A stretch of 20,913 bases of DNA from DAOMOP01 sp035444405 (lineage in GTDB: Bacteria > Pseudomonadota > Gammaproteobacteria > Burkholderiales > Rhodocyclaceae), in contig DAOMOP010000052.1 of assembly GCA_035444405.1 (NCBI GenBank), forward strand, positions 1 to 20,913, in the 5' to 3' direction. Under the pieces are notes generated by a model that saw only the letters and a list, made by a program, of their open reading frames with translations, did no database searches and was not told the origin of the DNA. A program made the translations under genes and the position numbers. Below, piece by piece: positions 6,939 through 15,301 of this stretch (its first letter is position 1; every line of letters starts with the position of its first letter).

Positions 6939-7685
6939 ATGACGGCGGCAGGCCGCGTACTGCTGGTGGACGACGATCCCGACGTCAGGGCGATGCTGAG
7001 CGAGTACCTGTTGCTGCACGGCTTCGAGGTCGGCGAGGCCGACAGCGGCGAGTCGATGCGCGCGGCGCTCGCGCATGCGGTGCCCGACGTGGTGCTGCTC
7101 GACCTGCGCCTGCCGGGCGAGGACGGTCTGAGCCTGCTGCGCTACCTGCGCGAGCACCACGCGCTCGGCGTCGTGATGGTCACCGGCGCGGCCGAGGTCG
7201 TCGACCGCGTCGTCGGCCTCGAGATGGGGGCCGACGACTACATCGCCAAACCGTTCGAGCCGCGCGAGCTGCTCGCGCGCGTCAAGAGCGTGCTGCGCCG
7301 CCTGCAGGCGCCGTCCGTCCAAGCGCCGGACGCTGCGGGGGCTGTGCCGGGGGCGGCGGGGGTTGCGCCGATGCACGTCGGGGCCGGTGTCGCGGTCGGT
7401 CCGTGCCGGCTCGACCTGCGTGCGCACCGGCTGTTCGACGCGGCCGGCGAGGAGATCGTGCTGACGGCGATGGAGTTCGAGCTGCTGCGCGTGTTCGTCG
7501 AACGGCCCAACCAGGTGTTGTCGCGCGACCAGCTGCTGAGCTTGACGCGCAACCGCGAATGGGAGCCCTTCGATCGCTCGATCGACATCCGCATCGCGCG
7601 GCTGCGCCGCAAGATCGAGCCCGACCCGGAGCGCCCGCGCCTGATCCGTACGGTGCGCGGGGCGGGTTACATGTACGTGCCGTAG
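6939..7685 (+). CDS. OmpR/PhoB-family response regulator
   Basis: The 248-residue protein has an N-terminal receiver domain (about 5-120) with the acidic pocket D11/D12/D13, phosphoacceptor D55 in VVLLDLRLPG, switch residue T82 and K104 in YIAKPFEP. A Pro/Ala/Gly-rich linker (about 121-145) leads to a winged-helix DNA-binding domain (about 150-248) ending RTVRGAGYMYVP, typical of OmpR/PhoB. It should bind DNA as a dimer after phosphorylation. No histidine kinase gene is visible on either side: a DUF1127 gene is divergent upstream and an MFS pseudogene lies downstream on the other strand. The start MTAAGRVLLV at 6939 was chosen because it begins right at the receiver fold; the frame extends upstream without receiver similarity. 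Target genes are unknown. Confidence 0.93.
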   Translation: MTAAGRVLLVDDDPDVRAMLSEYLLLHGFEVGEADSGESMRAALAHAVPDVVLLDLRLPGEDGLSLLRYLREHHALGVVMVTGAAEVVDRVVGLEMGADDYIAKPFEPRELLARVKSVLRRLQAPSVQAPDAAGAVPGAAGVAPMHVGAGVAVGPCRLDLRAHRLFDAAGEEIVLTAMEFELLRVFVERPNQVLSRDQLLSLTRNREWEPFDRSIDIRIARLRRKIEPDPERPRLIRTVRGAGYMYVP

Positions 7686-7872
7686 GCGGCGCGTGTCCGG
7701 TGCGCCGAGCGGCCGCATCGATCCCGGCGGCGTGGCGCGGCACGGCGGCTGGCGGCCGAGCGCGAGGGGCGGGGGACGAGCTTCGTCGGCGAGCGGCGTC
7801 TGGGCTCGGGGCTGACCGTCTCGTGCGGCGTCGACGCCGCGCCCGTGCCGAGCACCATGTCCGCGTCGGCGT

Positions 7873-8356
7873 TCAGGCGGTGGTCGCCCCTAGTCCGCGG
7901 GCTGCGGTCGTGGCCGGTGCGGCGGCGTCGGCGGCGCGGTTCTCGCGCAGCGGCACATGGATCGCCGCGGCGAGCAGCGCCAGCGCGACGTCGGCATACC
8001 AGATCCAGTCGTAGCTGCCGGTCAGCGTGACGGCGATGCCGCCGAGCCATACGCCGAGAAAGGCGCCGATCTGATGCACGAACATCACGATGCCGAGCAG
8101 CGTGGCCATGCGCTGCAGGCCGAACAGCCTGCCGATGAGCCCGGCGGTCGGCGGCCATGCCGACGAAGGGCTGGGCCACGCCCCAGGCGAGCTGATTGAG
8201 CGCGCCGGCGAAGCTGATCGTGACCAGCCCGAGGCCGGTGGCGGTGTTGAGCGGCGAGACGAACAGCCCGGACGCGGTGCGCGACCCCATCGTGATGGCC
8301 ATCAGCAGCGTCGCGGCGGCGGCGACGACGACGGCGTTGCGGTGCGCGTTTCTCAT
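7873..8356 (-). pseudogene. Remnant of an MFS transporter with internal deletion and frameshift
   Basis: An intact-looking start (ATG 8356, with GGAGAGG upstream) encodes about 71 residues of an MFS N-terminus (MRNAHRNAVV...LNQLAWGVAQPFVGMAADR). Near 8140-8150 the frame changes, and about 90 residues of an MFS C-terminus follow (AGLIGRLFGLQRMATLLGIV...IHVPLREN) with two hydrophobic segments, ending at the TGA at 7873-7875. Normal family members are about 400 residues, so roughly 240 residues from the middle are missing and the ends are out of frame. A sequencing error could explain the frameshift but not the lost middle. The original substrate cannot be inferred. Confidence 0.85.
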
Positions 8357-8500
8357 GGGCCTCTCCGTGGCGGACCGGGGTGGTCGCGATTCCATGGGAG
8401 CCCATGCTAGGGACGCGGCGTATTGCGGTGATTTCGCGTGCGCGTGCGAGTGTTGCCGTCGTGTAACGCCTGTTTCGGCCGCGTAACGGCAGACCGGAAC

Positions 8501-8528
8501 GAAAACGGCCGCGAGCGATCGCGGCCGT
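8501..8528 (-). terminator. Rho-independent terminator after livK
   Basis: A perfect 10-base stem ACGGCCGCGA (8505-8514) / TCGCGGCCGT (8519-8528) with a 4-base loop is followed on the minus strand by TTTTC. It lies 26 bases beyond the livK stop codon and is the clearest terminator in the window, marking the end of the liv operon. Confidence 0.85.
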
Positions 8529-8554
8529 GCGGTCGTGCCGTTGGAGAGTGCCGC

Positions 8555-9760
8555 TTACTTCATTTCGGCGATCGCCTCGTAGGTCGTGCCGCTCACCTGG
8601 AAGAAGGCGTAGTTGCCCGGCACGTCGCCCTTCTCGTCGAACTCGTGCTCGCCCGCGGCGCCCTTGTAGTCGATCTCCTTGCCCTCGGCGATCAGCTGCT
8701 TGGCCTTGGCCCACTCGCCGACCAGGATCGGCTCGCCCGGCGCGCTGGCCACTTCGCGCAGCGCCTGCGAGAGCTTCGCCCGGTCGCCGCCCGCCTTCTC
8801 GATCGCGAGCGCCATCAGGAACGCGGCGTCGTAGGAGGTGGTCGCGAAGATCGCGTTCGGATCGTGGCCGGCGGCGGAGAAGGCCTTGTTGAAGGCGTCG
8901 AGCGAGGCCGACGCTTCACCGACCGGTGAAGAGGTGAAGAAGGTCTTCAGGTTGTCGGCGCCGAGCTCGCGGATCACCGCCTCGGACTTCATGCCGTCCG
9001 CGCCGATGTAGTTTTCGAAGAAGCTGTTCTCGAGCGCCTGGCGCAGCAGCACCAGCCCGGTGCCGTCGCCATAGTCGAAGATCACCAGCGTGTCGGCGCC
9101 GCCGCGTGCGAGCTGGGCGAGGTCCGAGCGGTAGGAGGCCTTGCCCGCTTCATGGCCCGAATAGCCGGCGATGGTGCCGCCGATCGACTCGAACTCGTCC
9201 TTGAAGGCCTCGGCGAGGCCCTTGCCGTAGTCGTTGTTGAGATAGGCCACCGCGACCTTCTCGGTGCCGCGCGCCTTGAGCGTGCGCGCAAGCGCGCGAC
9301 CCTGGTAGTCGTCGGACGGCACGGTGCGGAAGACGAGATCCTTGTCGTCGATTCCGGTGATCTGCGGCGAGGTGCCCGACGACGTGATCATGAGTACGCC
9401 GGCGGGGACCGTCACCGAGTTCGCCGCTGCGAGCACCGCGCCCGAGCAGGCCGGGCCGACCACGCCGATCACGCGGTCGATGTTGACCGCCTTGGTGACG
9501 GCGTCGGTGGCATTCTGCGGATTGCATGCGTCGTCGCCGACGACGAACTCGAGCTTGCCGCCGCTGCCGATGCCGCCCTGCTCGTTGACATGGGTGACGG
9601 CGAGCTTCATCGCCTCGAGCATGGCCGGCGCCATCGCCGCGATCGGCCCGGAGATGCCGCTCACCAGCGCGATCTTCTGATTCTGCGCGTGGGCCGGCGA
9701 AGCGATCAGCGCCGCGCCGAGCAGCGAGGCGGCGAGTGCTGCAGTGGATTTGCCTTTCAC
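8555..9760 (-). CDS. livK: Branched-chain amino acid type ABC transporter, periplasmic binding protein
   Basis: The 401-residue protein has a signal peptide of about 25 residues (ending SPAHA, then QNQKIALV) and a type I periplasmic binding fold of the LivJ/LivK family (Peripla_BP_6): ALVSGISGPIAAMAPAMLEAMKLAV, VGDDACNPQNAT, VIGVVGPACSGAV and AYLNNDYGKGLAEAF. It captures the substrate and delivers it to the LivHM permease. The start is the GTG at 9760, preceded by GGAGGAAAGGAC. It is the last gene of the operon, 65 bases after livM, and a hairpin lies in that gap. Members of this family also bind amides, urea or aromatic acids, so the substrate is not certain; the gene symbol reflects the family only. 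Confidence 0.9.
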   Translation of the reverse strand: MKGKSTAALAASLLGAALIASPAHAQNQKIALVSGISGPIAAMAPAMLEAMKLAVTHVNEQGGIGSGGKLEFVVGDDACNPQNATDAVTKAVNIDRVIGVVGPACSGAVLAAANSVTVPAGVLMITSSGTSPQITGIDDKDLVFRTVPSDDYQGRALARTLKARGTEKVAVAYLNNDYGKGLAEAFKDEFESIGGTIAGYSGHEAGKASYRSDLAQLARGGADTLVIFDYGDGTGLVLLRQALENSFFENYIGADGMKSEAVIRELGADNLKTFFTSSPVGEASASLDAFNKAFSAAGHDPNAIFATTSYDAAFLMALAIEKAGGDRAKLSQALREVASAPGEPILVGEWAKAKQLIAEGKEIDYKGAAGEHEFDEKGDVPGNYAFFQVSGTTYEAIAEMK

Positions 9761-9781
9761 GTCCTTTCCTCCAGCATGAAT

Positions 9782-9800
9782 GTACCCGGATCGCGGGTAC
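9782..9800 (-). repeat. Intercistronic inverted repeat between livM and livK
   Basis: GTACCCG (9782-9788) and CGGGTAC (9794-9800) are perfect complements around a 5-base loop. It lies 21 bases before the livK start codon, between permease and binding-protein genes. It could protect a processed livK message or be a weak attenuator. No T tract follows. Confidence 0.5.
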
Positions 9801-9825
9801 CGGTTTCACATGACCCAGCCCGCGT

Positions 9826-10788
9826 TCAGGCGTTGGTGGCCGTACGCGGCTGCGCCGCTTCTTTTCGTCGTTCTTCGGGGAGTATGCCCTCCGGTCTGAA
9901 GCGTAGCACGAGTTGCAGCATCAGCCCGATGATGAAAACCCGAATGTACTTGGCCTGGATTGCCACTTCGGTGGGCAGGCGGTCGGTGAGCAGCTCCGAG
10001 ATCGACCAGATCAGCCAGATCACGACGGCGCCGAGGATGGCGCCGCGGTTGTTGCCCGACCCGCCGAGGATCAGCATGATCCAGATCAGGAAGGTCGCGA
10101 TCATCGGATCGATCGCCTCGGGGGTGATCGAGCGGTTGAAATGCACGAACAGCGCCCCGGCGAACCCCATCAGCGCGCAGCCGAAAATGAAGGCCTGCAG
10201 GCGGCGCGCCTCGACCCGCTTGCCCATCGCCGCGGCGGCGTGCTCGTTGTCGCGGATCGCGCGCATCATGCGGCCCCACGGCGCCCTGAGCTGGCGCTCG
10301 ACGAGCAGGTAGACCGCGACCACCGCGAGCACGACCAGGGCGAGATAGGCGAGCTGCGAGGCCATGTAGTCGAAGTCGCCGAACGGGCGCGGAATGCCGG
10401 TGATGCCGCGCGAGCCGCCGGTGAGCCAGTCCTCGGACTTGATCACCAGCCGGAAGATCTCGGCCACGCCTATGGTCGCGATGGCCAGGTAGTCGGAGCG
10501 AAAGCGCAGGCAGATGCGGCCGATCGGCCACGCGATCGCGGCCGCCATCGCGATCGCGCCCGCCCAGCCGACGACGATCGGCAGCTCGAAGCCGCCGACC
10601 CGCCCGGCGACGTGGGGGCTGGTGAGGATGGCCGAGGTGTATGCGCCGATCGCGAAGAAGCCGGCGATGCCGGCATTGAAGAGCCCGGTGAAGCCCCACT
10701 GGATGTTGAGGCCGAGCGAGAGCAGCGCGTAGATGCCGATCAGGATGGCGATGAAGACGGCGTAATTGGCGAGACCGATGAGTTCCAT
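9826..10788 (-). CDS. livM: Branched-chain amino acid type ABC transporter permease LivM
   Basis: The 320-residue integral membrane protein (begins MELIGLANYAVFIAIL) has many hydrophobic helices and the LivM signature region: LNIQWGFTGLFNAGIAGFF near the N-terminus and the cytoplasmic loop GRMMRAIRDNEHAAAAMGKRV that contacts the ATPases. It forms the heteromeric channel with LivH. The ATG at 10788 begins 2 bases after the livH stop, so the two are translationally coupled. The frame extends upstream through livH but without membrane-protein character. The C-terminus (EERRKEAAQPRTATNA) is polar and probably cytoplasmic. Confidence 0.93.
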   Translation of the reverse strand: MELIGLANYAVFIAILIGIYALLSLGLNIQWGFTGLFNAGIAGFFAIGAYTSAILTSPHVAGRVGGFELPIVVGWAGAIAMAAAIAWPIGRICLRFRSDYLAIATIGVAEIFRLVIKSEDWLTGGSRGITGIPRPFGDFDYMASQLAYLALVVLAVVAVYLLVERQLRAPWGRMMRAIRDNEHAAAAMGKRVEARRLQAFIFGCALMGFAGALFVHFNRSITPEAIDPMIATFLIWIMLILGGSGNNRGAILGAVVIWLIWSISELLTDRLPTEVAIQAKYIRVFIIGLMLQLVLRFRPEGILPEERRKEAAQPRTATNA

Positions 10789-10790
10789 GG

Positions 10791-11663
10791 CTAGAGCACC
10801 TTCCCGTTGAGCAGGCCGCGCGGACGCACCAGCAGGATCAGCAACAGGATCGCGAAGGCCACGGCGGCCTTGTAGTGACCGGGCAGCACGAGCACCGAGA
10901 GTTCCTCGACCACGCCGACGATGAAGCCGCCGAGCACCGCGCCTTCGATGCGGCCGACCCCGCCCAGGATGGCGGCGGCGAACATCGGCAGCAGCAGGTG
11001 CCAGCCCATCATCGAGTTGAGCTCGGTGTTGACGCCGAGCATGAAGCCCGAGGCCGCGCACAGCGCGCCGACGATCGCCCACGTCAGAATCGTCACGCGG
11101 CGGTTGTCGACGCCCGACAGCAGCGCGAGATCGGGATTGTCGGACATCGCGCGCATGGCCTTGCCCCACTTGGACATCTTCAGGAAGGCCGACAGCGCGA
11201 CGACGATCACGATGAGCGAGAGCAGCGTGTAGAGTTCGCGCGGGCGCAGCAGAATGCCGAAGTACTCGTCGGGGCGCACGATGCCGCGCTGGTAGGTCAC
11301 CGGATCCACGCCCCACACCACCTGCACGACCGAGCGCAGCATCAGCGCGACGCCGAGCGAAGCCATCACGGTGACGATCCTGGGGCGCTCGCGCAGATGC
11401 TCGTAGAACGCGCGGTCGATGCCGATCGCCAGCGCGGCCGCGGCGGCCATCGCGATCGGCAGTGCGATCCACGGGTTCGCACCGAGCAGCACGACCGCGG
11501 CGAGCGCGAGATAGGCGCCCATCGTCGCGAGGTCGCCATGGGCGAAATGGGCAAAGCGCAGGATGCCGAACACCATCGTGATGCCGATCGCGCCGATCGC
11601 GTAGATCGAGCCCAGCACCAGCCCGGGGACGAGGTAGAAGTTGATGAAATCGAGTACGGCCAT
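10791..11663 (-). CDS. livH: Branched-chain amino acid type ABC transporter permease LivH
   Basis: The 290-residue membrane protein begins MAVLDFINFYLVPGLVLGSI and has the LivH hallmarks GITMVFGILRFAHFAHGD and the coupling loop KWGKAMRAMSDNPDLALLSGV, followed by AAILGGVGRIEGAVLGGF. Length and topology fit the family. It pairs with LivM in the inner membrane. Its start is 15 bases after the livF stop and its stop is 2 bases before livM, consistent with one transcript. Confidence 0.94.
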   Translation of the reverse strand: MAVLDFINFYLVPGLVLGSIYAIGAIGITMVFGILRFAHFAHGDLATMGAYLALAAVVLLGANPWIALPIAMAAAAALAIGIDRAFYEHLRERPRIVTVMASLGVALMLRSVVQVVWGVDPVTYQRGIVRPDEYFGILLRPRELYTLLSLIVIVVALSAFLKMSKWGKAMRAMSDNPDLALLSGVDNRRVTILTWAIVGALCAASGFMLGVNTELNSMMGWHLLLPMFAAAILGGVGRIEGAVLGGFIVGVVEELSVLVLPGHYKAAVAFAILLLILLVRPRGLLNGKVL

Positions 11664-11678
11664 GTCGTCGTCCGCTTC

Positions 11679-12386
11679 TCAGGCACCAAGGAACATGCGG
11701 GCCACCTCGGCGTCGCCGAGCAGTTGCGCACCGGTGCCTTCGTGGCGGTTCGCGCCGGTCGCCAGCACGTAGCCGCGGTCGCAGAACGCCAGGGCCTGCT
11801 TGGCGTGCTGCTCGACCAGCATGATCGCCACGCCGGTGTCGCGCACATCGCGCGTGATCTGGAAGATCTGCTCCATGTACTTCGGCGAAAGCCCGGCGGT
11901 GGGCTCGTCGAGCAGCAGCAGCTTGGGCTGCAGCATCAGTGCGCGGCCCATCGCGACCATCTGCCGCTGCCCGCCCGAGAGGTCGCCGGCGAGCGTGCGC
12001 CGTTTCGCCCTGAGGTCGGGGAAAAGCTGATACACATGGTCGTAGGCCGTGGACAGATCACCCTTGCGCAGGAAGGCGCCCATTTCGAGGTTCTCGTGCA
12101 CCGTCATCTCGCGGAACACGTTGTCGACCTGCGGCACGTAGCAGATGCCGCGCTGCACGATGCGGTTGGGCTTCCACCCGGTGATGTCGTCACCATCGAA
12201 CACGATGCGTCCGCCGCGCACGTGCAGCAGCCCGAACACCGCCTTCATCGCCGTCGACTTGCCGGCGCCGTTCGGTCCGACGATGACGACGATCTCGGCG
12301 GGCGCGACGGTGATCGTCACCCCCTGCAGGATGTCGGCGTCGCCGTAGCCGCCGCGCACCTGGTCCATCTTCAGCAGTGGCGTCAC
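11679..12386 (-). CDS. livF: Branched-chain amino acid type ABC transporter ATP-binding protein LivF
   Basis: The 235-residue ABC ATPase has Walker A GPNGAGKS (37-44), signature LSGGQRQM (136-143), Walker B LLLLDEPTAGLSP (156-168) and the switch His in LVEQHAKQAL. It hydrolyses ATP for uptake together with LivG. The start is inferred as the GTG at 12386 (VTPLLKMDQV), overlapping the livG stop as GTGA. The same frame continues upstream to 12539 within livG, but those residues are unlike the family. Confidence 0.92.
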   Translation of the reverse strand: MTPLLKMDQVRGGYGDADILQGVTITVAPAEIVVIVGPNGAGKSTAMKAVFGLLHVRGGRIVFDGDDITGWKPNRIVQRGICYVPQVDNVFREMTVHENLEMGAFLRKGDLSTAYDHVYQLFPDLRAKRRTLAGDLSGGQRQMVAMGRALMLQPKLLLLDEPTAGLSPKYMEQIFQITRDVRDTGVAIMLVEQHAKQALAFCDRGYVLATGANRHEGTGAQLLGDAEVARMFLGA

Positions 12387-13186
12387 GGCCGGCCTCCCGC
12401 ATCGCTGGCCGATGCCGCCGCCGGTGGTGCGGCCGTCTCGCCGAGGTAGGCTTCGAGCACGCGCGGGTCGTTGCGTACGGTGTGGAAGTCGCCCTGGATC
12501 AGCACACGTCCCTCGGCCATGCACACGACCGGGTCGCACAGCTTCTCGATCATCTCCATGTCGTGCTCGATGAGAATGAAGGTGTAGTCGCGCTCGCGGT
12601 TGAGGATCTGGATCTTCTCCTCGAGCTTGCGCAGCAGCGTGCGATTGACGCCGGCAGCCGGCTCGTCGAGCAGCACCAGCTTTGCATCGGTCATCATCGT
12701 GCGGCCGAGCTCGAGGAGCTTCTTCTGTCCGCCCGACAGGTTGCCGGCGCGCTCGTCGGCGACGTGGGTGAGCTCGAGGAATGCCAGCGTGTCCATTGCG
12801 CGCCGGCGCACCTCGTCCTCGTGTCGCTGCACCCCGCGCCAGTTGAACCAGTTGGCGAGCAGGCTCTCGCCGGGCTGGTGCGGTGGCACCAGCATCAGGT
12901 TCTCGAGCGCGGTCAGGCGATGGAATTCGTGCGGAATCTGGAAGGTGCGCACCAGCCCCTTGTGGAACAGCGCGTCGGTCGGCAGCGAGGTGACATCCTC
13001 GCCGAGAAAGCGGATGGTGCCGGAGGTGGCCGGGAAGGCGCCGGCGATCACGTTGAACAGCGTCGTCTTGCCCGCACCGTTCGGACCGACGAGGCCGAGG
13101 ATCTCGCCCTTGTTGACCTTGAACGAACAGCCATCGACGGCACGAAAACCGCCGAAAGCCTTGACGATGTTGTCGATTTCAAGCAT
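12383..13186 (-). CDS. livG: Branched-chain amino acid type ABC transporter ATP-binding protein LivG
   Basis: The 267-residue ABC ATPase has Walker A GPNGAGKT (34-41), signature LSGGQKKL (150-157), Walker B LVLLDEPAAGVN (170-181) and the switch motif LIEHDMEMIEKLCD. The insert after Walker A, including the QIPHEFHRLTALENLM region, is LivG-like. It is the first gene of the operon, and 230 bases separate it from the next gene upstream. That region should hold the promoter, but I could not find a convincing -35/-10 pair there; it does contain the small dyad GGGTCAACCC (13340-13349). The ribosome-binding site is weak (AGAG). Confidence 0.94.
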   Translation of the reverse strand: MLEIDNIVKAFGGFRAVDGCSFKVNKGEILGLVGPNGAGKTTLFNVIAGAFPATSGTIRFLGEDVTSLPTDALFHKGLVRTFQIPHEFHRLTALENLMLVPPHQPGESLLANWFNWRGVQRHEDEVRRRAMDTLAFLELTHVADERAGNLSGGQKKLLELGRTMMTDAKLVLLDEPAAGVNRTLLRKLEEKIQILNRERDYTFILIEHDMEMIEKLCDPVVCMAEGRVLIQGDFHTVRNDPRVLEAYLGETAAPPAAASASDAGGRP

Positions 13187-13416
13187 GCCGCTCTCTGAGT
13201 CGTTTCTTGTATTGTCGCCCGAGTCGTGTCCGTCGCGTCACGCCACTTGAGTGGGTGCTTTCAGAGCGGGCATGCACCGCCTGCCTGGCGGGTCGCGGTC
13301 AGGGCGAAACTATCCGATCGATGTCATGCTGGGTAGTTCGGGTCAACCCCAATTTCATGAATCGCGGTGGCGGTGTCGTGCGCGCAGATCCTTGCGGCAT
13401 TGCGGCGCGCCGGGCA

Positions 13417-15123
13417 TCAGGGCTCACGGCCGGCCTCGCTCGCGATGCCGGCGTCGCGGTCGGCCCCGCTCGCGACCGGCTCGCGAAGCGGTGCCGGCCG
13501 GCGCGTGGTCCGGCGCCACGCTGGCCGTATCGCCGTCGCCGGCGAAACGCGGTGGCGCCAGCGCGGTTCGCGGGCAGCGAGCGGTGCGGCGTGATGCGCC
13601 GCGCCGGAAGGGGTCGCGGCGCCGGCGGACGCCCCCGCGCTCGCCTGTGGTGCGCTTTCGCGCGGCGCCGCAGCCGCGCCCTCGGTGGCGGCCTCGGCGC
13701 CGTCGGCAGGCGCGGCGGCTCGGGGGGCGGATCCGCCTGCTGGCGCATGCGGTTCGGACTTGGTCGCGGGCGTCGAGCTTTCCGGCTCGGCAGGGCTCGC
13801 GGCGGCCCCGCCGGGCTCGGACGACGGGCCGGTTGCGGCCTCCGTCGCCGGGATGACGGTCGCTTCGGCGACCGCCTCGACGGCCGTCTCGAAGTGGTGT
13901 TCCTCGACCGCGGCGGCAATCTCCATCGCGGTCGCGGCGGTGCGCACCATCGGTACGAAGTGCGCCGGCTCCTCGACGATCTCGTCCTTGGTGCGGCGCG
14001 CCTGCAGCAGCACGTACAAGGCCATCGGTCCGAGTATCGCCGCAAAGAACGCAGGCATCGCCGCCGGGCCGCCGATGCCCATCAGCGCGCCGACGAGCGC
14101 CGGACCGGCGACCGCGCCGAGTCCGTGCAGCAGCAGAATGCCGGCGTTGCCCGACAGGATGTCCTCGTGCGACAGGTGGTCGACCAGATGCGCGACGACG
14201 ATGGGATAGATCGCGAACGCCATGCCGCCGTACAGGAAGGCGGCGCCGAGCAAGGCATAGGCATGGCCACCGACGGCCGCCATCGCCATGGCCGCCAGCG
14301 CGGCGCCGCCCGCCGCGGTGCCGAGCGCATAGCGACGGTCGCCGCGGTCCGAGAAATGTCCGAGCGGCCACTGCAGCGCCGCGCCGCCGAGGATCGCCGT
14401 GGTCATCAGCATCGCGACGCCGCCGGCATCGAAGCCGAGCCGGTTTGCATAGAGCGGGGCGAGCGCCCAGAAGGTGCCCATCGTCAGCCCCGATGCGAGC
14501 GCGCCGACCACCGCGGCCGGTGCCGCCAGCCACAGGCGCGCGACGGTCAGCCGCGGCACCGGCGTGATGGCCGGCTGCGGCAGCCGGGTCTGCGCCACCG
14601 GCATCACCGAGAAGCACACCATCATTGCCGAGATCGAGAACAGCACGAAGGTCTCGGGCGAGGCGAAATGCAGGAACTGCTGTGCGGCGGCCAGCGCGAC
14701 GAGGTTGACGATCATGTAGAACGCGAACACCTGGCCACGCCGCTCGGCGGCGGTCTGGCTGTTGAGCCAGCTCTCGATGACCGTGTAGAAGCCCACCAGC
14801 GCGATGCCGGTGAAGATTCTCAGGCTCAGCCACACCCACGGATCGACGATCAGCGAGTGCAGCAGCACGATCGCGGCGATGCCGGCGGCAAAGAAGTTGA
14901 AGGCGCGGATGTGGCCCATGTGCCGGATCATCCGCGGCACCACATAGGTGCCGACGAAGAAGCCGACGAAATATGCCGAACCCATGAGGCCGAGCATCTC
15001 GTCGCTATAGCCTTCGAGACTGCCGCGCAGGGCGAGCAGCGTGCTGAGCAGGCCGTTGCCGAGCAGCAGCAGGGCGGTGCCGATCATCAGCGATCGGATG
15101 GGGCGCAGGTGTCGGGGAAGCAT
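13417..15123 (-). CDS. MFS transporter, YcaD-like, with long low-complexity C-terminal tail
   Basis: The 568-residue protein has an MFS core of about 375 residues with 12 likely helices. Family signatures are GNGLLSTLLALR (23-34), GLMGSAYFVGFFVGTY (45-60), TVIESWLNSQTAAERRGQV (114-132, the loop before helix 5) and GHFSDRGDRR (255-264). After helix 12 a conserved-looking segment (HFVPMVRTAATAM, 388-400) leads into about 145 residues rich in Ala, Pro, Glu, Ser and Thr, then a basic Arg-rich end; this tail is unusual and presumably cytoplasmic. The chosen ATG at 15123 (MLPRHLRPIR) has no ribosome-binding site and sits almost at the predicted transcription start, suggesting a leaderless message. 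Substrate unknown. It is divergent from the PACE efflux gene. Confidence 0.88.
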   Translation of the reverse strand: MLPRHLRPIRSLMIGTALLLLGNGLLSTLLALRGSLEGYSDEMLGLMGSAYFVGFFVGTYVVPRMIRHMGHIRAFNFFAAGIAAIVLLHSLIVDPWVWLSLRIFTGIALVGFYTVIESWLNSQTAAERRGQVFAFYMIVNLVALAAAQQFLHFASPETFVLFSISAMMVCFSVMPVAQTRLPQPAITPVPRLTVARLWLAAPAAVVGALASGLTMGTFWALAPLYANRLGFDAGGVAMLMTTAILGGAALQWPLGHFSDRGDRRYALGTAAGGAALAAMAMAAVGGHAYALLGAAFLYGGMAFAIYPIVVAHLVDHLSHEDILSGNAGILLLHGLGAVAGPALVGALMGIGGPAAMPAFFAAILGPMALYVLLQARRTKDEIVEEPAHFVPMVRTAATAMEIAAAVEEHHFETAVEAVAEATVIPATEAATGPSSEPGGAAASPAEPESSTPATKSEPHAPAGGSAPRAAAPADGAEAATEGAAAAPRESAPQASAGASAGAATPSGAAHHAAPLAAREPRWRHRVSPATAIRPAWRRTTRRPAPLREPVASGADRDAGIASEAGREP

Positions 15124-15129
15124 GCCGAA

Positions 15130-15158
15130 GTTAAACCCGAAAATCGGTCGCTTGCCAA
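15130..15158 (-). promoter_or_regulatory. Candidate sigma-70 promoter of the MFS gene
   Basis: Read on the minus strand, TTGGCA (15153-15158) and TTTAAC (15130-15135) are separated by 17 bases. The -35 matches five of six and the -10 four of six consensus bases. The predicted start of transcription falls at about 15123-15124, on the first base of the MFS start codon. Confidence 0.45.
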
Positions 15159-15232
15159 GCGTCGCGCGCCGCATGCGGTGCCACCGGCATGGCCGGTGCG
15201 GCGGCGCACGTGCTGCCTCCGAGCGGCGGCCC

Positions 15233-15261
15233 TTGAAGTGGCGTGCGCGGCACGCTACCCT
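15233..15261 (+). promoter_or_regulatory. Candidate promoter of the PACE-murB pair
   Basis: TTGAAG (15233-15238) and TACCCT (15256-15261) are separated by 17 bases, about 40 bases before the GTG start of the PACE gene. The -10 is poor (three of six), so this is only a candidate. Confidence 0.3.
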
Positions 15262-15301
15262 TTGCCGTTCACGACCGTCGAACAGCGACCGAACCACTGC
15301 C

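Noticed and set aside
13318..13346. Promoter for livG built on TTGACC
   Set aside because: No acceptable -10 lies 16-18 bases downstream; the nearest (GATAGT) is 26 bases away.
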